NCBI GenBank assembly: GCA_009778375.1 | Contig: WRJW01000203.1 | Location: forward strand, 1 to 12,632 | DNA length: 12,632 nt | From: Bacteroidota bacterium | Lineage (GTDB): Bacteria > Bacteroidota > Bacteroidia > Bacteroidales > UBA932 | Direction of reading: 5' to 3' | Shown here: one piece after another, positions 7,568 to 12,632 of the stretch | Numbering within the stretch: position 1 is the stretch's first letter | How the letters are laid out: every line of letters starts with the position of its first letter | The notes under the pieces: model-generated | The model's database searches: none | The model's input: the letters and a program-made list of their open reading frames with translations, nothing else | Told to the model about the DNA's origin: nothing | Position numbers and translations under genes: made by a program

Positions 7568-7885
7568 CTACACACAGCCGTCCGGTTTTGGAAGTCCTGC
7601 AATACGACAGGCGCCTCGGGCCGGACCTAAGGGAAAGAGTTCGTATATCTCTTTGAGTTTAAGTCCGGTCTCTTTGCACAATGTGCGCACCATGGGGGCA
7701 TTCCCATGCTCTTCAAAATGGGAGCGGATCATTCGAATCACCGCCCAATGGTTGTCGGTAAGGGTTTCAATGCCGTCTGCTAAGGCAAATTGCTGTGCGA
7801 GCTCATCGTTCCAAATGGCAGGATCAGTCAAAAATCCGTCGCCGTCTACTTCAAAAGTTTTTGCGTTAATGTGTAGGGTTTCCAT
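7568..7885 (-). CDS. dsrC: DsrC, sulfur-carrier protein with both redox cysteines
   Basis: The 105-residue cytoplasmic protein is a full-length DsrC/TusE family member. It has the DGFLTDPAIWNDELA region, DGIETLTDNHWAVIR, a helix-turn-helix-like middle part and the C-terminal arm GPARGACRIAGLPKPDGCV. That arm carries two cysteines, C93 and the penultimate C104, with ten residues between them. TusE and related proteins keep only the penultimate cysteine. Having both is the mark of DsrC proteins that form the protein-based trisulfide made by DsrAB and reduced by DsrMK in sulfate and sulfite reducers. The gene starts 6 bases after the pckA stop and is followed by dsrM and dsrK-like genes. DsrAB is not in this window, so the source of the sulfur it carries is open. 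Confidence 0.94.
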   Translation of the reverse strand: METLHINAKTFEVDGDGFLTDPAIWNDELAQQFALADGIETLTDNHWAVIRMIRSHFEEHGNAPMVRTLCKETGLKLKEIYELFPLGPARGACRIAGLPKPDGCV

Positions 7886-7891
7886 AATAAA

Positions 7892-9484
7892 CTACAATTG
7901 GGGACCGCTTGAAATCAGCGCTTTGGCAGCATCGTTGTCGCAATATTGTTCAAAGTTTTTGATGTACTTGGCAGCCAGCGAACGGGCTTTGGTTTCCCAT
8001 TCCCCCCTGTCGGCGTAGGTATCGCGCGGATCCAGCAGACCCTCGGAGACATTGTTCAATTTTTTGGGAACGTTAAGATTGAGGATCGGAATGTGGAGTT
8101 TTTCAGCCTCTTCAATAGAACCGTCGATAATAGCGTCGATAATGGCGCGGGTGTCTTTGATCGATATACGTTTACCGCTGCCGTTCCATCCGGTATTGAC
8201 TAAATAGGCTTTGGCTCCGTGTTGGTTCATCTTTTTAACCAAAGCTTGGGCGTACATGGTGGGGTGGAGCGTTAAGAATGCCTCTCCAAAAGCGGGAGAA
8301 AAAGAGGGTAGGGGCTCGGTGATGCCTCGCTCTGTTCCCGCTAATTTAGAGGTGTATCCGCACAAAAAGTGGTATTGGGCCTGATTATCGTCTAAGATGG
8401 AGACCGGAGGCAATACGCCAAAGGCATCGGCAGACAGATAGACTATTTTTTTGGCATGTCCCGCTTTGGAGGGGAGCACAATTTTGTTTATATGAAAAAT
8501 AGGGTAGGAGACGCGGGTATTTTCGGTGATGGATCCGTCGGCATAGTCAGGAGTTCCGTCCTCTTTGACCACCACATTCTCCAACAGGGCATCGCGTTTG
8601 ATGGCGCGCCAAATATCAGGTTCATTTTCCTCGCTCAGGTTGATTACTTTAGCGTAACATCCTCCTTCAAAATTAAAAATGCCCTGATCGTCCCAGCCAT
8701 GTTCGTCGTCTCCAATGAGGTAGCGTTTGGGGTCGGCGGAGAGGGTGGTTTTGCCGGTGCCCGAAAGTCCAAAGAAGATGGCTACATCTCCCTGTTCGCC
8801 CACATTGGCGGAACAGTGCATAGATGCCATACCTTTTAGCGGCAGGTAGTAGTTCATCATAGAAAACATCCCTTTCTTCATCTCTCCTCCGTACCAGGTG
8901 CCCCCGATAATCTGCATCCGCTCGGTCAGGTTAAAGAGTACAAAGACTTCGGAATTAAGTTTATGCTCTTTCCAGTTTGGGTCGGTGACTTTTGAACCGT
9001 TTAACACCACAAAATCAGGCTCTCCGTAATGCTCCAATTCATATTTGGAGGGGCGGATAAACATATTGGTCACAAAATGGGCCTGCCAGGCAACTTCCAT
9101 AATAAAACGCACCTTCATGCGGGTATCTTTGTTGGTGCCGCAATAGGTATCCACTACGTAGAGCGTATCTTTATGGGAGAGCTCATTTTGTACCAATCCT
9201 TTGAGATCATGCCAAACAGCCTCGTCAGCCGGTTTGTTGATGGTTCCGTCCCACCAAATGGTATCTTGAGAGACCGAATCTTTTACAATAAAGCGATCTT
9301 TGGGAGAACGGCCGGTAAAGACCCCTGTTTTTACCGCCACCGCTCCGGTATTGGTGCGTACTCCCTGTTCGAATCCGCGGTTTTGGGTATCCATTTCGGC
9401 TTGAAACATACATTCGTAAGAGGGGTTGTGTACGATGGTCTTAATGCCGAAAATACCATATGCACTTAAATCAATATTTTTCAT
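7892..9484 (-). CDS. pckA: Phosphoenolpyruvate carboxykinase (ATP type)
   Basis: The 530-residue product is a complete ATP-dependent PEP carboxykinase, which interconverts oxaloacetate plus ATP with PEP, CO2 and ADP in the cytoplasm. Landmarks are FTGRSPKDRF with substrate-binding R59, WYGGEMKKG with metal-site residues, the P-loop GLSGTGKT (239-246, K245), and the second kinase motif LIGDDEHGW just after it. In fermenting Bacteroidota the enzyme commonly runs towards oxaloacetate to feed fumarate reduction (known for the group). The ATG at 9484 follows an AT-rich divergent intergenic region with recQ. The stop lies only 6 bases before dsrC and I found no Bacteroidota promoter between them, so pckA appears to lead the sulfur operon, an unexpected position for a gene of central carbon metabolism. 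Confidence 0.98.
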   Translation of the reverse strand: MKNIDLSAYGIFGIKTIVHNPSYECMFQAEMDTQNRGFEQGVRTNTGAVAVKTGVFTGRSPKDRFIVKDSVSQDTIWWDGTINKPADEAVWHDLKGLVQNELSHKDTLYVVDTYCGTNKDTRMKVRFIMEVAWQAHFVTNMFIRPSKYELEHYGEPDFVVLNGSKVTDPNWKEHKLNSEVFVLFNLTERMQIIGGTWYGGEMKKGMFSMMNYYLPLKGMASMHCSANVGEQGDVAIFFGLSGTGKTTLSADPKRYLIGDDEHGWDDQGIFNFEGGCYAKVINLSEENEPDIWRAIKRDALLENVVVKEDGTPDYADGSITENTRVSYPIFHINKIVLPSKAGHAKKIVYLSADAFGVLPPVSILDDNQAQYHFLCGYTSKLAGTERGITEPLPSFSPAFGEAFLTLHPTMYAQALVKKMNQHGAKAYLVNTGWNGSGKRISIKDTRAIIDAIIDGSIEEAEKLHIPILNLNVPKKLNNVSEGLLDPRDTYADRGEWETKARSLAAKYIKNFEQYCDNDAAKALISSGPQL

Positions 9485-9509
9485 AAATTTTTATTTTGAT
9501 AAATTTTTA

Positions 9510-9546
9510 CGAAGGTATAAAATTATACGATAGGTTTTCATTTCAA
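9510..9546 (-). promoter_or_regulatory. Candidate promoter of pckA and the sulfur operon
   Basis: On the minus strand TACCTTCG (9517-9510) is one base from the TAnnTTTG consensus and would give a leader of about 20 bases. The nearest upstream TTG (9546-9544) is 26 bases away, too far for a good match. An alternative -7 element, TAATTTTA (9525-9518), would be 18 bases from that TTG. The region is AT-rich and is the only intergenic space upstream of the operon. Confidence 0.38.
9515..9528. repeat. 14-base inverted repeat in the pckA/recQ intergenic region
   Basis: GTATAA-AA-TTATAC is a perfect inverted repeat with 6-base arms and a 2-base centre. It overlaps the candidate pckA promoter elements, so it could be an operator for a dimeric regulator. 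In such AT-rich sequence a repeat of this size can also arise by chance. Confidence 0.35.
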
Positions 9547-9553
9547 TTATGAC

Positions 9554-9561
9554 TAAATTTG
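9554..9561 (+). promoter_or_regulatory. Candidate -7 promoter element of recQ
   Basis: TAAATTTG followed by C matches the Bacteroidota -7 consensus TAnnTTTGC and would place the transcript start about 30-35 bases before the recQ ATG. A clear TTG about 20 bases upstream is missing; only a T-rich stretch (9535-9538) is there. Confidence 0.5.
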
Positions 9562-9601
9562 CAGAGAAAAATGTCATATTGTCATTATCAATAACCTACA
9601 A

Positions 9602-11506
9602 ATGGATGTGTTTAAAAATATATTGAAGGAGTGTTGGGGTTATGTCGATTTTAGACCGGGGCAGGAAGAGATTATTCGGGCGGCATACGCAGGGGATGAT
9701 TTGCTGGCATTAATGCCTACGGGAGGAGGCAAATCTCTCTGTTTTCAGGTTCCCGCCTTGCTTAAAGAGGGTACCTGCTTAGTAATTACGCCCCTGATTG
9801 CGTTGATGAAAGATCAGGTAGAAAATCTTAAAGCCAAAAATATAAGGGCGATTGCCATTCATTCGGGCATGACAGCTAAAGAAATCGATATTGCTTTTGA
9901 TAATGTGATTTACGGTTCCTATAAATTTTTATACCTTTCTCCGGAACGCATTCATACAGATTTGTTTAGAACAAGAATTGCCAAAATGGAGGTCAACTTG
10001 GTGGTGGTAGACGAGGCGCACTGTATTTCTCAGTGGGGGTATGACTTTCGTCCGGCCTATCTCAACATTTCCCGTTTGCGGGAGCTGTTGCCCGGGGTAT
10101 CGTTTATGGCCCTTACTGCAACAGCCACCCCAAAGGTGGCGCACGATATTATGGAAAAATTGGATTTTAAGCAGCCCAAACTCTTTGTAAACAGTTTTGA
10201 ACGTAAAAATATTGCTTATGTGGTGCGGCAAGTTGAGGATAAGTTGGGACAAATGGTCAGAATTGCTCAAGGGATTCAAGGTACGGGAATTGTGTACGTG
10301 CGGGAGCGCAAAAAGGCAGAAGAAATCTGTAAGTTTTTAGTTGACCATGGAATAGAAGCAGAATCGTATCATGCCGGCATGAGTACGGAGCTCAGGAGCC
10401 ATAAACAGCAGGCGTGGAAGAGGGGGAATAAAAGAGTGATTGTATCGACCAATGCCTTTGGAATGGGTATTGATAAACCCGATGTTCGATTTGTATGTCA
10501 CTTTGACCTGCCCGAAAGTGTAGAAGCTTATTTTCAGGAAGCAGGCCGCGCCGGACGAGACGGGCAAAAGTCGTTTGCCGTGTTACTCTATAATCATTCT
10601 GATGTCAAACGGTTAAAACAAATCTTTAACCTCTCGTTCCCCGATATTCCCTATATCAAACAGATATATCAGAACCTCTATATCTACCTGAATATTGCCT
10701 ACGGCTGCGGAAAAGATCAAACGTATGATTTTAATCTTCAAGAATTTTCGCAACGCTTTAAGTTGCAGGTATCTGCCGCCTGGCATGCGCTGCAATGCTT
10801 AGCGCAGATCGGGTACTTTAGCCTGAGCGAAGAGGCAGATCATCCCTCAAGGATATTCTTTTCTATCAGCAGAGACGAACTCTACCGCATCCAATTAGAC
10901 GCTCCTGAAATGGATCGGTTTATCAAATTGTTGCTGCGCCTCTACCCGGGCCTCTTTTCGGGCTTTGTACCTATTGATGAAGAGTACTTAGCCCAACAAA
11001 ACCGATCCTCATCGGTGCTGATAAAAGAGTATCTGATGCAACTCTCCCGCCGTCATCTCTTGCATTATATTCCCCACAAACGCACCCCTCAAATTTATTT
11101 TCACGAAGAGCGATTAGAACCGGCCAATCTCCACCTGTCCGCCCAAAATTATCTATGGAAAAAGGAGCGTTATAAAGAGCGGATGGATTCCATTTTGACG
11201 TACGCCCAAACTCATTCGGTATGCCGCAGCCAGCAACTTTTAGCTTATTTTGGAGAAAAGCAAAAATGCCGGTGCGGACAGTGTGATGTTTGTTTGCAAA
11301 AAGAAGCACGGAATACCCCTCAGATCTTAGACGCTCTTCGTATAGAAATTTTGGAAAAACTTAAAACAGGCCCTTTAGAAGTGCAAGCCTTAATCCCGCT
11401 CTTTGACCGCGACCCCGAACAAATCAAAGAATTGCTAAGGTGGATGGTTGAGCAGGGCGAACTGGAGTATACAATCGATGGAATGTTACGGGCTCACTTG
11501 GAGTGA
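9602..11506 (+). CDS. recQ: ATP-dependent DNA helicase RecQ
   Basis: The 634-residue product is a superfamily 2 DNA helicase that unwinds recombination and repair intermediates 3' to 5'. It has FRPGQ (17-21, the adenine-binding motif 0), Walker A TGGGKS (40-45), the DEAH box (137-140) followed by the CISQWGYDFRP aromatic-rich loop typical of RecQ, and motif VI QEAGRAGRDG. The zinc-binding module is complete: C541, then C558, C561 and C564, with the same Cx16CxxCxxC spacing as Escherichia coli RecQ. No HRDC domain is recognisable. The remaining about 70 C-terminal residues look like a small helical domain. This shorter RecQ is common in Bacteroidota. It is divergent from pckA and shows no link to the sulfur genes. 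Confidence 0.95.
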   Translation: MDVFKNILKECWGYVDFRPGQEEIIRAAYAGDDLLALMPTGGGKSLCFQVPALLKEGTCLVITPLIALMKDQVENLKAKNIRAIAIHSGMTAKEIDIAFDNVIYGSYKFLYLSPERIHTDLFRTRIAKMEVNLVVVDEAHCISQWGYDFRPAYLNISRLRELLPGVSFMALTATATPKVAHDIMEKLDFKQPKLFVNSFERKNIAYVVRQVEDKLGQMVRIAQGIQGTGIVYVRERKKAEEICKFLVDHGIEAESYHAGMSTELRSHKQQAWKRGNKRVIVSTNAFGMGIDKPDVRFVCHFDLPESVEAYFQEAGRAGRDGQKSFAVLLYNHSDVKRLKQIFNLSFPDIPYIKQIYQNLYIYLNIAYGCGKDQTYDFNLQEFSQRFKLQVSAAWHALQCLAQIGYFSLSEEADHPSRIFFSISRDELYRIQLDAPEMDRFIKLLLRLYPGLFSGFVPIDEEYLAQQNRSSSVLIKEYLMQLSRRHLLHYIPHKRTPQIYFHEERLEPANLHLSAQNYLWKKERYKERMDSILTYAQTHSVCRSQQLLAYFGEKQKCRCGQCDVCLQKEARNTPQILDALRIEILEKLKTGPLEVQALIPLFDRDPEQIKELLRWMVEQGELEYTIDGMLRAHLE

Positions 11507-11528
11507 AAATGGATTTTTATTAACTTTG
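11498..11528 (+). promoter_or_regulatory. Bacteroidota-type promoter for the oxidoreductase gene
   Basis: TTG (11498-11500), 20 bases, then TAACTTTG (11521-11528) followed by C: a near-perfect match to the Bacteroidota consensus. The -33 element lies inside the last codons of recQ, and the -7 element is 19 bases before the ATG at 11548. The downstream gene therefore has its own promoter and need not depend on recQ transcription. Confidence 0.72.
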
Positions 11529-11547
11529 CAGCTAAATCTTAAAAACT

Positions 11548-12632
11548 ATGTCAAACGAAATTTCAAGAAGAAAATTCCTTAAACAGGGAGCCGTTGCTGC
11601 TGTCAGCTTAGCAGTAGTCCCCAATGTGGTCTTGGGGAAAAAATTCGGCCACACCCCGCCCAGCGATAAACTCAATGTTTTGGGCGTAGGCATTGGCGGT
11701 CGAGGCGCCGGAGTGCTCAGGGCTATCAATAGCGAAAACATTATTGGCCTTTGCGACGTGGACTGGAAATATGCCGACAGGGTATTTAAAGAGTATCCAA
11801 ACGCCAAAAAATTCAACGACTACCGCCGCATGTACGACGAGATGCTTCAATCGGCCGATGCCGTAGTGGTGGCCACCTCCGACCATTGCCACGCAATTAT
11901 TGCCGCCGACGCCATGACGGCCGGTAAACATGTTTATGTAGAAAAACCCCTTACCCACACCGTCTATGAGTCGCGTCTGTTGACAAAATTGGCGGCCAGG
12001 CATAAAGTCGCTACCCAAATGGGAAATCAGGGATCGTCGGGAGAAGGAGTGCGCAAAGTATGCGAATGGATATGGAACGGCGAAATTGGCGAAGTGCGTA
12101 AGGTAGAAACCTTTACCGACCGTCCTATTTGGCCTCAGGGTTTGAACCGTCCCGAGAAGATCGATAAAGTACCGGCCACAATGAATTGGGATGCCTTTAT
12201 CGGTCCCGCCCCATTCCGCCCCTACAACCAAATATATACCCCCTGGAATTTCCGTGGCTGGTGGGATTTTGGAACGGGCGCTTTGGGCGATATGGCGTGC
12301 CATATTCTTCATCCCGTATTCAAAGGATTAAAATTAGGCTATCCAACCAAAGTACAGGGAAGTTCTACCTTACTGCTTACCGATTGTGCGCCTAATGCGC
12401 AAATAGTTAAGTTAATTTTCCCTGCCCGCGACAACATGCCCAAAGTGGCCATGCCCGAAGTGGAAGTCTATTGGTATGACGGCGGATTGACGCCGATTCG
12501 CCCCCAAGGGCTTCCTGCAGGGGTTGATTTGAATGACGAGGGCGGCTGCGTGATTTTTCACGGAACCAAAGATACGCTGATTTGTGGATGTTACGGTGTA
12601 CGTCCCTGGTTACTCTCCGGTAGAAACCCCGA
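11548..12632 (+). CDS. Tat-exported Gfo/Idh/MocA family oxidoreductase, 3' end cut by the window
   Basis: The frame is open from the ATG at 11548 to the window edge (361 codons seen, no stop). The N-terminus has a twin-arginine signal, SRRKFLK (6-12), then a hydrophobic stretch ending near VVPNVVLG, so the folded protein with its cofactor is probably exported to the periplasm. A Rossmann NAD(P) site follows (GVGIGGRG, about 46-53), then the EKP motif (132-134) that ends the dinucleotide-binding part, and a C-terminal substrate domain with GALGDMACH, typical of this family. Members oxidise or rearrange sugars and inositols; some exported relatives are NAD-dependent glycosidases (GH109). The substrate cannot be told. 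The gene has its own promoter and no visible link to the sulfur operon. Confidence 0.94.
   Translation, partial: MSNEISRRKFLKQGAVAAVSLAVVPNVVLGKKFGHTPPSDKLNVLGVGIGGRGAGVLRAINSENIIGLCDVDWKYADRVFKEYPNAKKFNDYRRMYDEMLQSADAVVVATSDHCHAIIAADAMTAGKHVYVEKPLTHTVYESRLLTKLAARHKVATQMGNQGSSGEGVRKVCEWIWNGEIGEVRKVETFTDRPIWPQGLNRPEKIDKVPATMNWDAFIGPAPFRPYNQIYTPWNFRGWWDFGTGALGDMACHILHPVFKGLKLGYPTKVQGSSTLLLTDCAPNAQIVKLIFPARDNMPKVAMPEVEVYWYDGGLTPIRPQGLPAGVDLNDEGGCVIFHGTKDTLICGCYGVRPWLLSGRNP

Larger units (their letters stand above)
238..9484 (-). other. Predicted eight-gene operon, pckA-dsrC-dsrM-dsrK-desulfurase-kamA-like-cysteate synthase-like-sulP
   Basis: All eight genes run on the minus strand. With the chosen starts the junctions, in transcription order, are 6, 19, 1, 7, 1 and 19 bases, then an ATGA overlap. 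No hairpin terminator or convincing internal TAnnTTTG promoter was seen at any junction. Several genes belong to sulfur families that are unrelated in fold, so shared function rather than duplication explains the cluster. Whether pckA is functionally part of it, or only shares the promoter, is unknown. Confidence 0.75.

Noticed and set aside
7568..7885. Calling this protein TusE, the tRNA-thiolation carrier
   Set aside because: TusE proteins keep only the penultimate cysteine. This one has both C93 and C104 with the DsrC spacing and lies beside dsrMK-like genes.
7653..8839. Plus-strand open frames opposite dsrC and pckA
   Set aside because: They lie antisense to well-conserved proteins, and their translations show no domain.
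9572..9590. Near-repeat TGTCATAT / TGTCATTA in the recQ leader
   Set aside because: Two short imperfect copies in AT-rich sequence are not enough to support a binding site.
11532..12312. Minus-strand open frames near the right edge
   Set aside because: They are antisense to the Gfo/Idh/MocA oxidoreductase, whose plus-strand frame is open to the window end with Tat, Rossmann and EKP motifs.
1..12632. CRISPR arrays, tRNA or rRNA genes, insertion sequences, attachment sites
   Set aside because: No repeat-spacer pattern, cloverleaf, transposase or flanking direct repeats were seen. Nearly the whole window is protein coding.

Overview
The window looks like chromosomal DNA from a member of the Bacteroidota, probably the class Bacteroidia. 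The evidence is promoter-like elements of the Bacteroidota type (TTG or TTTG, about 20 bases, then TAnnTTTG) at 192-224 (minus strand) and 11498-11528 (plus strand), the lack of clear Shine-Dalgarno sequences, the RecQ form without a recognisable HRDC domain, ATP-type PEP carboxykinase, and a Tat-exported Gfo/Idh/MocA oxidoreductase of a kind common in that phylum. No genus can be named from the sequence alone.

Layout. At the left edge (1-45, minus) is the signal-peptide start of an exported protein cut by the window, with its own promoter. From 238 to 9484 eight genes lie head to tail on the minus strand with gaps of 1-19 bases or a 4-base overlap. In transcription order they are pckA, dsrC, a dsrM-like cytochrome b, a dsrK-like iron-sulfur protein, a class V aminotransferase of the cysteine desulfurase type, a KamA-type radical SAM enzyme, a cysteate synthase-like PLP enzyme and a SulP anion transporter. 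A 117-base divergent intergenic region (9485-9601) separates this block from recQ (9602-11506, plus). The Tat-signal oxidoreductase starts at 11548 (plus) and runs off the right edge.

How the genes may work together. The central observation is a sulfur operon. DsrC carries both redox cysteines (C93 and C104) that define true DsrC rather than TusE, and it sits beside partners for DsrM and DsrK, the membrane complex known in sulfate reducers to reduce the DsrC trisulfide with quinol. The sulfite reductase DsrAB is not in the window. Next to DsrC-DsrMK stand a sulfur-mobilising PLP enzyme, an enzyme expected to fix sulfite into cysteate, an aminomutase-like radical enzyme whose lysine-binding acids are replaced (an Arg at the position of Asp293 of lysine 2,3-aminomutase), and a sulfate/anion transporter. 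One reading is a quinol-linked reduction of DsrC-bound sulfur fed by the desulfurase or by sulfite, joined to sulfonate (cysteate, possibly sulfonolipid) metabolism. The families are well supported. The combined pathway is inference.
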